Of a stretch of DNA of 64,000 bases, positions 7,957 through 17,258 are shown one piece after another. A program made the translations under genes and the position numbers. The first letter of the stretch is position 1, and the number at the start of each line of letters is the position of its first letter. This stretch comes from Streptomyces roseolilacinus (GTDB lineage: Bacteria; Actinomycetota; Actinomycetes; Streptomycetales; Streptomycetaceae), in contig NZ_BMSV01000009.1 of NCBI RefSeq assembly GCF_014649335.1, positions 217,680 through 281,679 on the forward strand, written 5' to 3'. The notes beneath the pieces are model-generated. The model did not search any database. It worked only from the letters and a program-made list of their open reading frames with translations, and had not been told where the DNA came from.

Positions 7957-9371
7957 TGCCCGTCAGCTTCCCGCCCGGCTTCCTGTGGGGCACCGCCACC
8001 GCCGCGTACCAGATCGAGGGCGCCGCCCAGGAGGACGGCCGCGGACCGTCGATCTGGGACACCTTCAGCCACACCCCGGGCCGCACCCGCGGCGGCGACA
8101 CCGGCGACGTGGCCGCCGACCACTACCACCGCGCGCCCGACGACGTCCGCACGATGGCGGAGCTCGGCGTCAACGCCTACCGCTTCTCCGTCTCCTGGCC
8201 GCGCGTCCAGCCGACCGGGCGCGGACCGGCCGTGCAGAAGGGCCTCGACTTCTACCGCGCGCTCGCCGACGACCTCCTCGACCGCGGCATCACGCCCGTC
8301 CTCACCCTCTACCACTGGGACCTGCCGCAGGCCCTGGAGGACGAGGGCGGCTGGCCGGCGCGGGACACCGCCCAGCGGTTCGCCGACTACGCGGGCCTCG
8401 TCGCCGACGCGCTGGGCGACCGCGTCGAGCGGTGGACGACCCTCAACGAGCCCTGGTGCAGCGCCTTCCTCGGGTACGGCTCCGGCGTCCACGCCCCCGG
8501 CCGCACCGACCCCGTCGACGCGCTGCGCGCCGCCCACCACCTGAACCTCGCCCACGGCCTCGCCGCGCACGCCCTGCGGGCCGTCCTGCCCGGCCACGCC
8601 CAGCTGTCGATCAGCCTCAACACCTGCGCCGTCCGGGCGCGGACGGACCGTGACGCCGACCGGGACGCCCGGCGCCGCGTCGACGCCCTCGCGAACCGGG
8701 TCTTCACCGGGCCGCTGCTGCACGGCGCGTACCCCGAGGACCTCCTCGACGACACCGCCCACCTCACCGACTGGTCCTTCGTCCACGCGGACGACCCGGC
8801 CACCATCGCCCGCCATCCGCTGGACTCGCTCGGCGTCAACTACTACGCGCCGACCGTCGTGTCGGCCGCCGCCGGCGGCCCGGCCTCCACCGCCGACGAC
8901 GGCCACGGCGCCAGCGCCCACTCCCCCTGGCCGGGCGCCGACCGCGTCTCCTTCCACCAGCAGCCCGGCGAGCGCACCGACATGGGCTGGGGCGTCGACC
9001 CGACCGGCCTGTACGACCTGCTGACCCACTACGCCCGGGAGGCGCCCGGCCTGCCGCTGTTCGTCACCGAGAACGGCGCCGCCTACCCCGACCGGCCCGC
9101 CGCCGACGGCACCGTCCACGACGTCCGCCGCATCCGCTACCTCCACGGCCACATCGCCGCCCTGCACCGGGCGCTGGCCGACGGCGCCGACGTGCGCGGC
9201 TACTTCGTGTGGTCCCTGCTGGACAACTTCGAGTGGTCGTACGGGTACGCCAAGCGCTTCGGGATCGTGCACGTCGACTACGCGACGCAGACCCGCACGC
9301 CCAAGGCGAGCGCCCGCTGGTACGCGCGGCTCGCCCGCACCGGCGTCCTGCCGGACCCGGTCGTGCCGTGA
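7956..9371 (+). CDS. bglC: GH1 beta-glucosidase, second copy
   Basis: 471 aa, TTG start 8 nt after GGGAG. Acid/base TLNEPW and nucleophile VTENGA are present. Closely similar to the first copy over the whole length, with differences mainly in the loops (for instance around residues 210-225), so both should be active cytoplasmic beta-glucosidases, perhaps with different oligomer preference. Ends cassette two. Confidence 0.94.
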   Translation: MPVSFPPGFLWGTATAAYQIEGAAQEDGRGPSIWDTFSHTPGRTRGGDTGDVAADHYHRAPDDVRTMAELGVNAYRFSVSWPRVQPTGRGPAVQKGLDFYRALADDLLDRGITPVLTLYHWDLPQALEDEGGWPARDTAQRFADYAGLVADALGDRVERWTTLNEPWCSAFLGYGSGVHAPGRTDPVDALRAAHHLNLAHGLAAHALRAVLPGHAQLSISLNTCAVRARTDRDADRDARRRVDALANRVFTGPLLHGAYPEDLLDDTAHLTDWSFVHADDPATIARHPLDSLGVNYYAPTVVSAAAGGPASTADDGHGASAHSPWPGADRVSFHQQPGERTDMGWGVDPTGLYDLLTHYAREAPGLPLFVTENGAAYPDRPAADGTVHDVRRIRYLHGHIAALHRALADGADVRGYFVWSLLDNFEWSYGYAKRFGIVHVDYATQTRTPKASARWYARLARTGVLPDPVVP

Positions 9372-9441
9372 CGGGCGCGCGCCCCGGCCGGGGCCGGGTG
9401 TCGGCCGGGGCGCGCGCGGTCCCGGCCGTGCCGCGTGCGGC

Positions 9442-10314
9442 CTAGCGGTCCAGGACGCGGCGGGCCGCCGCCAGCCAGCGGTCCTTGCGGGCCTTGGCCT
9501 CGCGCAGCCGGTCGGCGTTCCGCCGGATCAGGCCGTGCTGGACGCGGGTCTCGGCCGCCGCCCACACCGCCATCACCCCGCTGGTCCGCTGGCAGGCCGC
9601 GTCGGCGCGGGCGGTGGCGCGTTCGGCCGGTGTGGGTTCGGGCGTCCTCCAGCGCTCGTCGGTGGCGGCGGCCAGGGGGTCGGGGTAGTCGAAGCCCGCC
9701 TCCGCCATGCACGCGCTCCACCTACCCGCGGCGGCCCGCACCTCGGGGGTGCGCCGGGAGGTCTCCAGGGCGGTGCCGGTCAGCTGGTTGTAGGCGCCGT
9801 AGTCGGGCGGGGCGGTGTCGCCGACGAGCCGGCGCCGGGCGACTTCGAGGCACCCGCCCCGGCCGGTGGGGCCGTAGGCCGCGCGCAGCACCCGGTCCGG
9901 AAGGGCGTCGCGTTCGTCCCAGGCGCGGTCGCGCCGCACCACCGACGGCGGGTCGGGCGGCGAGTGGTACCCGTGGCGGACGGCATCCGCCGCGTCGGCC
10001 CCGTACCGGCCGAGGTTCCACGGCGCGAGGTCCCGGGCGTCCACCCGGGGCAGGGGCTTCCACTCCAGGCCCAGGGCGTTCATGCACGGCCGCATGAGGA
10101 CGTCCTGCGCGTCCTCCACGGCGTGGGTCTCGGCCACGTCGGACACGTAGGCGTCCAGCGGCAGTCGGAGCCGCTGCCCGGTCTGCCGGGCGGCGGGCGA
10201 GGGGGCGGCGGTCCCCGGGGCGGGCGCGGATCCGGGCTCCCCGGCCGTGCAGGCGGTGGCGGCCAGGAGCAGCAGGGCGAGCGCGGTGGTGGTCCGGGCG
10301 CGGGAGGGCGGCAT
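9442..10314 (-). CDS. Putative lipoprotein of unknown function
   Basis: 290 aa. N-terminal signal with lipobox-like LLLAATAC near residues 15-22, followed by a Ser/Ala/Pro tether. The rest is hydrophilic with several Cys and Trp residues (CMNALG, ACQRTSGVM, CMAEAGF), suggesting a compact disulfide-containing extracytoplasmic domain. No family recognised. GAGAGG precedes the ATG. Convergent with bglC copy two. Confidence 0.8.
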   Translation of the reverse strand: MPPSRARTTTALALLLLAATACTAGEPGSAPAPGTAAPSPAARQTGQRLRLPLDAYVSDVAETHAVEDAQDVLMRPCMNALGLEWKPLPRVDARDLAPWNLGRYGADAADAVRHGYHSPPDPPSVVRRDRAWDERDALPDRVLRAAYGPTGRGGCLEVARRRLVGDTAPPDYGAYNQLTGTALETSRRTPEVRAAAGRWSACMAEAGFDYPDPLAAATDERWRTPEPTPAERATARADAACQRTSGVMAVWAAAETRVQHGLIRRNADRLREAKARKDRWLAAARRVLDR

Positions 10315-10384
10315 GGTGACCTCTCGTCGTACGGTGCGCGGTGCGCGGCGGACGTGTGGTGCGCGGGGCGGACAGGCGGGGGGG

Positions 10385-10417
10385 GGCGGGGTGCGGCCCC
10401 GGACGCCGCACCCCGCC
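10385..10417 (-). terminator. Hairpin downstream of the crystallin-like gene
   Basis: Perfect 12-bp arms (GGCGGGGTGCGG and its complement) around a 9-nt loop, 33 bp beyond the stop of the gene at 10450-10866. No U-tract, as is common in Streptomyces. A run of about ten G (10377-10386) borders it. Confidence 0.6.
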
Positions 10418-10449
10418 CGTCAGCGGTTCACCGCCGACACCGCCGGCCG

Positions 10450-10866
10450 TCAGTGGAACTTGATGGAACTCGTGTTGTCGTGCATGCCACGCTTGCTGAA
10501 GTGGGCCTCCGTGTGACCCGGCGCCAGGGCGAACTTGGCGCCCTTGTAGTCGGGGTGCTGGTGGAAGGAGACCGTGCGGTTCCCCTTGTTCTTGGCAGAG
10601 CTGATCGTGTTGTCCCAGCCGAACTTCTTCAGGTGCGGCACGTTCTTGGTGAAGGTCGTGCTCCTGTTCTTGAACTTGGCGTCCTGGAAGACGACGACCT
10701 TCGTGATGCGGGCCTTCGCCGCGGCGACGCCCGCGTGGCCGTCGGCGGGAGCCGACGCCGCGGGGGTCGCGGAAGGCGTGGCTCCGGCGTTCGCCGTCCC
10801 GAGGCCGACCAGGCCCGTGACACCGAGCACCACCACACCGAGCGACATTGCCAGATTCTTCTTCAA
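10450..10866 (-). CDS. Secreted beta/gamma-crystallin-like protein
   Basis: 138 aa with a classical signal peptide (MKKNLAMSLGVVVLG..., cleavage near ANAGA). The mature part carries two Greek-key-like repeats, each with an aromatic VVVFQD or VSFHQH strand and a DNT(I)SS element, which resembles the N/D-N/D-x-x-S/T-S calcium motif of bacterial crystallins. Such proteins are small extracellular Ca-binding or inhibitor-like folds. TTG start supported by GAGGGGA 6 nt upstream. Base composition of the mature region is less GC-rich than its neighbours (many Lys and Asn codons). Confidence 0.75.
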   Translation of the reverse strand: MKKNLAMSLGVVVLGVTGLVGLGTANAGATPSATPAASAPADGHAGVAAAKARITKVVVFQDAKFKNRSTTFTKNVPHLKKFGWDNTISSAKNKGNRTVSFHQHPDYKGAKFALAPGHTEAHFSKRGMHDNTSSIKFH

Positions 10867-11158
10867 CGTTCTTCCCCTCGTTTTCCAGCGCCCGCTTATC
10901 CGGGCCGACTGGCTGTGAATTCATCCTGGCGGAACGGGAATCGGTGGGAAAGGGTTCATTGATGCGGCCGAATCCGCCACTGATTCCCCGCCCGTATGAG
11001 TCCTGCACGGGTGATCGGCCACCCCCGCGCACGGGGGAGTCCACGGCCGCCGGTCCGCGCACCCGCACGCGTCGGCCGCGCCGCCCGGCGGCGCGGAGCG
11101 CCCCGACGAGGTCCGGTCCCGGGGCCCTTTGCCCCGGCCGCTGTGCGAAGATCCGACG

Positions 11159-13087
11159 GTGCAACCGATCACCGCCGAAGACCCCGCGTGGATAGGCCCC
11201 TACCGTCTCCTCGGCCGGCTCGGCGCGGGGGGCATGGGCCGCGTGTACCTCGCGCGGAGTGAGGGCGGTCGCACGGTCGCTGTGAAGCTGGTCCTCCAGG
11301 AGCTGGCGCGGGACGCCGAGTTCCGGCAGCGCTTCGCCCAGGAGGTCTCCGCCGCGCGGCGCGTGGGCGGGCAGTGGACGGCCCCGGTGCTCGACGCCGA
11401 CACGGGCGCGGCCGTGCCGTGGGTGGCCACCGGGTACGTACCGGGCCCCTCGCTGACGGAGGTCGTCGACCGGGACCACGGCCCCCTCCCCGACACGTCC
11501 GTGCGGGCCCTGGCGAGCGGGCTGTCGCAGGCGCTGGCGTCCATCCACGCGGTGGGCCTGGTCCACCGGGACCTGAAGCCGTCGAACATCCTGGTGACGG
11601 TCGACGGGCCGCGCGTCATCGACTTCGGCATCGCCCGCGCGCTGGACGGGCGCAGCGCCGCCGCCGACGTGCGGACCCGGACCGGGGTGATGGTCGGCTC
11701 CCCCGGCTTCATGTCGCCCGAGCAGGTGCGCGGGGAGAGCGTCACGGAGGCGTCGGACGTCTTCTGCCTGGGCGCGGTCCTCGCGTACGCGGCGACGGGA
11801 CGCACCCCGTTCGGCGGCGCCGACAGCGGCGTCCACAGCGTGCTCTACCGGATCGCGCAGGAGGAGCCGGACCTGGAGGGCGTGCCGTCGAGGGTGGCCG
11901 GGCTCATCCGGGCGTGCCTCGTCAAGGACCCGGCCGGGCGGCCCTCGGTGGCCGAACTGGTCGACGCCACCCGGGACGCCGAACCGGCGGGGGCCTGGCT
12001 GCCCGGCGCGCTCCTGGCGCAGCTGGGGCAGCGGGCGGCGCGGCTGCTGGACGCGGAGGCGCCCCAGTCGTTCCGGCCGTCCCCGCACGCCCCGGCACCG
12101 TCCCCGGCCGTCGCCCCGACGCCGACCCCGGCCCCGTCGCCGTACGGGCCCACCGCCTTCGGCACGCCGCCGCCGGGCCCCGGCCCGTACGGGCCCGCGC
12201 AGCCCTCGCCGTACGCGTCGGTGCAGCCCGTCCCGCACCTCCAGACCTACGCGCCCCTGCCCCCGCCCGCGCCGGCCCGCAGCGGCGGGCGCACCGCGCT
12301 GATCGTCGTCTGCTCGGTCCTCGGCGGCATCCTGCTCGTACCGATCCTGCTGATCGTCATCGGCATCCTCGTCGAGAAGGACGACGAGGGGACGCCCGAG
12401 CTGAAGAAGATCGAGGGCGCCGTGCCCGACCCGTACCTCGGCTCCTGGGAGGGCGTGATCCGCACGTCGTCCGGCGAGCGGGTGCACGGCCGCTTCGAGA
12501 TCTCGCAGGGCGAGAAGGGCATGTCGGTCGCCAAGGTGAGGCTGACCGGCCCCGAGGCGCTCTGCGAGGGCGAGAACACGCTCCGCGCGGTCGACGACGA
12601 GAAGATCACTCTCGACGGGGGCAGGAAGACGCGGGCGGTCCCGAAGGGCACGAAGGAGTGCGCGCCGCCCCCGCCGCAGACGCTCGCCCTCCGTACGGAC
12701 GGCAAGCTGGACTGGCTGATGGGCGGCGCCGAGGCGGTCCTCGAACCGGCCACGACCAGCGACGCCGCCGTCCATCCGAAGTTCCTCGGCACGTGGCGGC
12801 TGGCCGCGCAGCACACCGACGACCGGATGAGGATCACCATCAAGCAGGGCGACGTCGGGGCGAAGGTCGCCACCGCGACCGGCGCGGGCCGCCACGCGGA
12901 CTGCTCCTGGGTGTCCGTCCTGGCCGGTGCGCACAACGACCGCCTGGTCCTCAGCCCGCTCGAACCGGCCGCGTCCTCGTGCCCGGTGCGCGGCCGCATG
13001 GTCCTCACCCCGGCCGGCGAGGGGAAGCTGTACGTCACGCGCGGGGGCGGCCCGGCGATGGAGGAACTGACCCGCGTCGACCCGTAG
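11159..13087 (+). CDS. Membrane-anchored Ser/Thr protein kinase (PknB type)
   Basis: 642 aa. Kinase domain about residues 15-275: glycine loop GAGGMGRV, catalytic Lys43 in VAVK, HRDLKPSN at 136-143 and DFG at 155-157. The activation segment ends in SPEQ. Then a Pro-rich linker (about 300-375), one transmembrane helix (about 378-404) and an extracellular domain of roughly 235 residues with no PASTA repeats, presumably a sensor. GTG start at 11159 chosen because homology begins just after it; TTG at 11129 is possible. Confidence 0.9.
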   Translation: MQPITAEDPAWIGPYRLLGRLGAGGMGRVYLARSEGGRTVAVKLVLQELARDAEFRQRFAQEVSAARRVGGQWTAPVLDADTGAAVPWVATGYVPGPSLTEVVDRDHGPLPDTSVRALASGLSQALASIHAVGLVHRDLKPSNILVTVDGPRVIDFGIARALDGRSAAADVRTRTGVMVGSPGFMSPEQVRGESVTEASDVFCLGAVLAYAATGRTPFGGADSGVHSVLYRIAQEEPDLEGVPSRVAGLIRACLVKDPAGRPSVAELVDATRDAEPAGAWLPGALLAQLGQRAARLLDAEAPQSFRPSPHAPAPSPAVAPTPTPAPSPYGPTAFGTPPPGPGPYGPAQPSPYASVQPVPHLQTYAPLPPPAPARSGGRTALIVVCSVLGGILLVPILLIVIGILVEKDDEGTPELKKIEGAVPDPYLGSWEGVIRTSSGERVHGRFEISQGEKGMSVAKVRLTGPEALCEGENTLRAVDDEKITLDGGRKTRAVPKGTKECAPPPPQTLALRTDGKLDWLMGGAEAVLEPATTSDAAVHPKFLGTWRLAAQHTDDRMRITIKQGDVGAKVATATGAGRHADCSWVSVLAGAHNDRLVLSPLEPAASSCPVRGRMVLTPAGEGKLYVTRGGGPAMEELTRVDP

Positions 13088-13114
13088 CCGGACGCGGACG
13101 CCCGCGGGGCCGGT

Positions 13115-14503
13115 TCACGCGGAGGCCCCGCGGCGGCGCCGTACGCGGTGGGTGCGGAGGGCGGACGGGGCGGTGCGGCGGGCGTCCAGGTCCAGCCGGA
13201 CGCGGACCTCCGTGCCGCCCAGGGCGGAGCGGCCGATGCGCACGTCGCCGCCCGTGGACTCCGCGACGCGGCGCACGATGTCCAGGCCGAGCCCCGTCGA
13301 GCCGTCGCGCGCCCCGCTGTTGCCGCGGGTGAGCGCCGCCTCGGGGTCGGCGATGCCGGGTCCGGCGTCGGAGACGAGCACGATCACCGCGTCGTCGCCG
13401 TCGTGCACGTCGACCGCGAACGCGGTGCCCTCCGGGGTGTGCCGGAAGACGTTGCCGAGCAGCGCGTCCAGCGCGGCGGCCAGTTCGGGGCGGGCGACGG
13501 GGACCCGCACGGGCCGTCCGACCCCGGCCGTCCGCACCGCGCGGCCCTCGTCCTCGGCGAGCGCCGACCAGAACGCCATCCGGTCCCGTACGACCTCCGA
13601 CACGTCGCAGCCGGCGCCCGGACCGGCCGCCGTCGTCTGCGGCTTGGCCTCGCGCGCGGTGCGGATGATCGTGTCGACCTCCCGTTCCAACTGCTCGACG
13701 GCGGCACGGGTCTGGTCGGCGGCCGGGCCCTCGCCGAGCGAGGCGGCGTTGAGACGCAGCACCGTCAGGGGGGTGCGCAGCCGGTGCGACAGGTCGGCGG
13801 CGAGTTCCCGCTCGTTGGCGAGGAGCCGGACGACCTGGTCGGCCATGGCGTTGAAGGCGACGGCCGCGGAGCGCAGTTCGGCGGGCCCCTCCTCCGGCAC
13901 GCGCGCGCCCAGCCGGCCCTCGCCCAGGTCGTGGGCGGCGCGCGCGAGGCGCCGGGCGGGCAGCACCATGCGGACGCCGAGCCGGTCGGCGACCGCGACC
14001 GACCCGACGACCAGGGCGATCCCGACGCCGGCGAGGACCAGCCAGGCGGTGGCCGGCCCGTCGGTCAGCTCGCCCTCCGGGACGAACACCTCGACGACGG
14101 CGATCTGCCCGGTGCCCAGCGCGGTCGGCTGGAGCAGGACGAATCCGCCGGCCACCTCCGCGACGGAGGCGCGCGGCACCCGCCGCACGGTCGCCAGGTC
14201 CGCCTCGGCGGCCCGGCCCGTGCCGATCTTCAGGGCGCCGGCGCCGGTCCGGCCGGGCGGCGCCGGGATGTGCACGGCCATGCGCCCGTCCGCCCCGGCC
14301 TGCGTGGAGGCGACGGCGCGGTCCAGGGCCGCCCGGTCGGTGGTGACGGACAGGGTGGGGCCGATCGCGGCGGCCTGCCGCTCGGCGTTGCCGAAGGCCC
14401 GGTCGCGGGCCAGTTCCCTGGTGACCATGCCGAGCGGTACGGCGAAGGCGAGGACGACCATCGTCGTGACGGCCAGCGCGACCTTGACGAGCGCCCACCT
14501 CAC
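13115..14503 (-). CDS. Two-component sensor histidine kinase
   Basis: 462 aa. N-terminal helix (residues 5-25), an extracytoplasmic sensor of about 120 residues, a second helix and a HAMP-like linker. Then the H-box SHRLRTPLT (His near residue 237), N-box LGNVFRHTP, G1 SDAGPGIAD and G2 region GLGLDIV. GTG start overlaps the stop of the response regulator gene as GTGA, so the pair is co-translated. Ligand unknown. Confidence 0.93.
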   Translation of the reverse strand: MRWALVKVALAVTTMVVLAFAVPLGMVTRELARDRAFGNAERQAAAIGPTLSVTTDRAALDRAVASTQAGADGRMAVHIPAPPGRTGAGALKIGTGRAAEADLATVRRVPRASVAEVAGGFVLLQPTALGTGQIAVVEVFVPEGELTDGPATAWLVLAGVGIALVVGSVAVADRLGVRMVLPARRLARAAHDLGEGRLGARVPEEGPAELRSAAVAFNAMADQVVRLLANERELAADLSHRLRTPLTVLRLNAASLGEGPAADQTRAAVEQLEREVDTIIRTAREAKPQTTAAGPGAGCDVSEVVRDRMAFWSALAEDEGRAVRTAGVGRPVRVPVARPELAAALDALLGNVFRHTPEGTAFAVDVHDGDDAVIVLVSDAGPGIADPEAALTRGNSGARDGSTGLGLDIVRRVAESTGGDVRIGRSALGGTEVRVRLDLDARRTAPSALRTHRVRRRRGASA

Positions 14504-15186
14504 CGCGGCGGCTCCAGTTTCACTCCGACGCCCCTGAGGGTGTGCAGGTAGCGGGGGTTCGCGGCGGTCTCGCCGAGTTTGCGGCGCAGCCAGGACAGGT
14601 GGACGTCGATGGTCTGGTCGTCGCCGTACGCCTGCTGCCACACCTCCGCGAGCAGTTCCCGGCGCGGTACGACGACGCCGGGCCGCCGGGCGAGGAACAC
14701 CAGCAGGTCGAACTCGCGGCGCGTCAGGTCCAGCCTCCTGCCGTCCAGTTCGGCCTGGCGGCGCAGCGGGTCGATGGCGAGGCCGCCGACCCGGACGACC
14801 GTGCCGGGCGTCCCCTCCCCGGCGCCGCGCGCCCGGCGCAGTACGGCGGCGATCCGCGCCGACAGGTGCTCCACGGAGAACGGCTTGGTGAGGTAGTCGT
14901 CGGCGCCGTCGTTGAGGAGCCGTACGATCCCCGCCTCGTCGTCCCGCGCGGTCGCGATGATCACCGGTACGTCGGTGACGCCGCGCAGCATCTTCAGCGC
15001 CTCCGCCCCGTCAAGGTCGGGCAGACCGAGGTCCAGGATGACCACGTCGAAACGGTGATGGGCGACCTCGCGCAGCGCCTCCAGGGCCGTGCCGACGCTC
15101 CGCACCGTGTGGGAGGCCTCGGTCAGGTGCCGGACGAGGGCGGAGCGGACGAACGGGTCGTCCTCGACCACGAGCACACTTGCCAT
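14500..15186 (-). CDS. OmpR/PhoB-family response regulator
   Basis: 228 aa. Receiver domain with acidic pocket VVEDD, phosphoacceptor Asp52 in ILDLGLP and Lys101 in LTKPFS. The C-terminal winged helix (about 130-225) shows the LTRREFDLL and IDVHLSWLRRKLG signatures. ATG chosen because MASVLVVEDD is the normal N-terminus; the long upstream reading frame runs through repeats. Partner of the kinase at 13115-14503. Confidence 0.95.
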   Translation of the reverse strand: MASVLVVEDDPFVRSALVRHLTEASHTVRSVGTALEALREVAHHRFDVVILDLGLPDLDGAEALKMLRGVTDVPVIIATARDDEAGIVRLLNDGADDYLTKPFSVEHLSARIAAVLRRARGAGEGTPGTVVRVGGLAIDPLRRQAELDGRRLDLTRREFDLLVFLARRPGVVVPRRELLAEVWQQAYGDDQTIDVHLSWLRRKLGETAANPRYLHTLRGVGVKLEPPR

Positions 15187-15310
15187 GGGCGGCACCGTAC
15201 GCCATACGGCGTAACCGGAGGCCCCCCGAAGCCCGGAACGACACCCCCGAGCCGGACCCCTCCCCGAAGCGTCCACCGAACCGGAGGGCCGAGAGGAGGT
15301 GCCCCCGTGG

Positions 15311-15526
15311 ACCACCCGCCGAGCCGGGCAGGGCATGCGGATGCCGGGAGGAGGGTGCCGTGTTGGGCCGCTCGTGGAGCCGGAGGGACGCGCGAATGCC
15401 GGGAGGGGGAGGATGCCCACGTGTACCGCTCGTGGAGCCGAAGGGGCGCGCGATTGTCGGGAGGGGGACGGTGCGCTCCTGTGGCGCTCGTGGAGCCGAA
15501 GGGGCGCGCGGGTGTCGACAGGCCGA
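15311..15526. repeat. 58-bp tandem intergenic repeats
   Basis: CGCTCGTGGAGCCG occurs at 15369, 15427 and 15485, exactly 58 bp apart, each followed by a similar GGGACGCGCG / GGGGCGCGCG and TGTCGGGAGGGGGA-type segment. A more degenerate unit with small indels precedes at about 15311. Lies between the divergent response regulator gene and the gene at 15636. No coding function seen. Confidence 0.85.
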
Positions 15527-15583
15527 TCGCGCGGAGGCCCTGAGGAACGAAGGGCTGAGCACGTTCGGCCTGTCGACACCCGC
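15508..15583. repeat. 19-bp perfect inverted repeat with 38-nt loop
   Basis: Arm GCGGGTGTCGACAGGCCGA at 15508-15526 is exactly complementary to 15565-15583. It partly overlaps the last 58-bp repeat and stands in the divergent promoter region between 15186 and 15636, so it is not a simple gene-end terminator. It could be an operator, cruciform or remnant of a mobile element end. Confidence 0.85.
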
Positions 15584-15635
15584 CCAAAGCGCCCCGGAGG
15601 CGCAACGAGCCCAAAAAAGGGTGCAGTATGGCGCG

Positions 15636-16208
15636 GTGCGAAGAGGACTGGTTCACGCCCTGGCGTGGTTGCTCGCCACGGGCGCGGCGGTCACCCTGAC
15701 GTGGTGGGGCGTGCTCACGGTGATGTCCGGCACGGTGTACGACCGGCCGAGCGCCCTGCCGTTGGCGGCGGCGGACTCGGAGCCGCAGGTGTCGTCGACG
15801 TGGCGGCCGCGGCCCTCGCCGTCCCGTTCTTCGTCGCCGTCCCCGTCCGCGTCGCAGGTGCCGCCCGTGGCGCGCCCGGTGTCGGCGTCCTCCTCGGCTC
15901 CCGTCTCGTCCGCGCCTGCGCCGGAGCGGAGCCGTACGCCGTCTCCGTGGTCCCCGTCCCCGTCCGTGCCGCCGGCCACCGGATCGGTGAAGAGTTACGC
16001 CGTCGACGGCGGTCGTGTGGCGTTCGACCTCGGTGACGTGTCGGCCGAGTTGGTGTCCGCGACGCCGGCGTCGGGGTGGCGGATGCAGGTGTGGAAGCAG
16101 GACCGCTGGATCCGGGTGACGTTCACGCGGGAGGACCGGGAGATCTCGGTGTTCTGCGTCTGGCACGACTCGGCGCCCCGCGTGGAGATCGACGACCGCC
16201 GCGCGTAG
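15636..16208 (+). CDS. Small membrane-anchored protein with Ser/Pro-rich stalk
   Basis: 190 aa. A short cytoplasmic start (MRRGLVHALAW), one transmembrane helix (about 8-30), a Ser/Pro-rich stretch of about 85 residues, then a compact C-terminal domain of about 65 residues with Trp-rich strands (WRMQVWKQDRWIRVTF) exposed outside. No family recognised with certainty. GTG at 15636 is chosen because the hydrophobic helix follows directly; GTG at 15621 would add five residues. Confidence 0.75.
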   Translation: MRRGLVHALAWLLATGAAVTLTWWGVLTVMSGTVYDRPSALPLAAADSEPQVSSTWRPRPSPSRSSSPSPSASQVPPVARPVSASSSAPVSSAPAPERSRTPSPWSPSPSVPPATGSVKSYAVDGGRVAFDLGDVSAELVSATPASGWRMQVWKQDRWIRVTFTREDREISVFCVWHDSAPRVEIDDRRA

Positions 16209-16263
16209 CACTCGCCTCACGACGAAACGCCCCCACGACGGACCCGTGCCGCCCGCGGGTGCC

Positions 16264-17136
16264 CTAGTCGCGGAAGACGGAGGACGGCGGCTCCGGGGAC
16301 GCCTTGGCGGCGGCGTCCGTCACGGGGGCGGCGCCGCCCGTGAAGTCGGCCAGTTCCCGCCCGTGTTCGACGCGGCCCGGGTGGGGGTCGCTCGCCACGC
16401 GGCGGGTGAGTTCCGCGACGGGCAGGGGTGCGGCGGAGGCCAGCAGGACGGCGTTGCCGAAGCGGCGGCCGCGCAGCACGACCGGGTCGGCGGCGAGCGC
16501 CAATTCGGGGAAGAGGGCGGCCGCGGTGGCGATCTGGCCGCGCAGGTGGGTCAGGGGCGGCCCGTCGGCGAGGTTCGCGGCGTAGTGGCCGCCGGGTGTG
16601 AGGACGCGCCGTACCTCGGTGAGGAACTCGGTGCTGGTGAGGTGGGCGGGGGTGCGGGCGCCGCTGAACACGTCCGCGATCACCAGGTCCGCCCAGTCGT
16701 CCGGCAGCTTGGCGAGTCCGGCGCGGGCGTCGCCGCCGCGTACCCGTATCCGGGCGGCGGGGTCGAGCGGCAGGACCCGCCGTACGAGCTGTACGAGCGG
16801 CGCGTCGATCTCCACGACCTGCTGGGTGGAGCGGGGCCGGGTCGCGGCGACGTACCGGGCGAGGGTGAACGCGCCGCCGCCGAGGTGCACGACGCGCAGG
16901 GGCTGCCCGGGGGGCGCGGCGAGGTCGATGACGTGGCCGAGGCGGCGCTGGTAGGCGAAGTCGAGGTGCGCGGGGTCGTCGAGGTCGACGTGCGACTGCG
17001 GCGCGCCGTCGATGAGCAGGGTCCATGCCCGGGGCCGTTCCCGGTCGGGTACCAGTTCGGCGACGCCGCCGTCGACGGTCTCGCTGACCGTCTCCGGCGC
17101 GGCCGCCCGCCCGCCCCGCTGTCTGTTTCTCGCCAC
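16264..17136 (-). CDS. Spermidine-synthase-like methyltransferase-fold protein
   Basis: 290 aa. The SAM/decarboxylated-SAM binding fold is visible: HLGGGAFTLARY (motif I region), EIDAPLV acid loop and DLVIADVFSG. This is the stand-alone, membrane-less version common in actinomycetes; a true polyamine synthase activity is not proven because such paralogues often act on other aminopropyl or methyl acceptors. Convergent with the gene at 15636. Confidence 0.85.
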   Translation of the reverse strand: MARNRQRGGRAAAPETVSETVDGGVAELVPDRERPRAWTLLIDGAPQSHVDLDDPAHLDFAYQRRLGHVIDLAAPPGQPLRVVHLGGGAFTLARYVAATRPRSTQQVVEIDAPLVQLVRRVLPLDPAARIRVRGGDARAGLAKLPDDWADLVIADVFSGARTPAHLTSTEFLTEVRRVLTPGGHYAANLADGPPLTHLRGQIATAAALFPELALAADPVVLRGRRFGNAVLLASAAPLPVAELTRRVASDPHPGRVEHGRELADFTGGAAPVTDAAAKASPEPPSSVFRD

Positions 17137-17258
17137 CCACCCATTATCGGCTCACCTACGGCGTCCCGGGTGCGGCCGCAGCCGTAAGGCCCGACGTACG
17201 GCGGCAGCACCCACCACCCCTACCGGCACCCACCGGCACCACCGGCCCCCACCGGCGG

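Noticed and set aside
9722..12934. 1070-aa open frame on the minus strand
   Set aside because: Runs across the kinase, the crystallin gene and the lipoprotein gene in other frames; the motifs of the overlapping genes are clear.
15311..15526. CRISPR array
   Set aside because: Units are contiguous with no variable spacers and no cas genes near.
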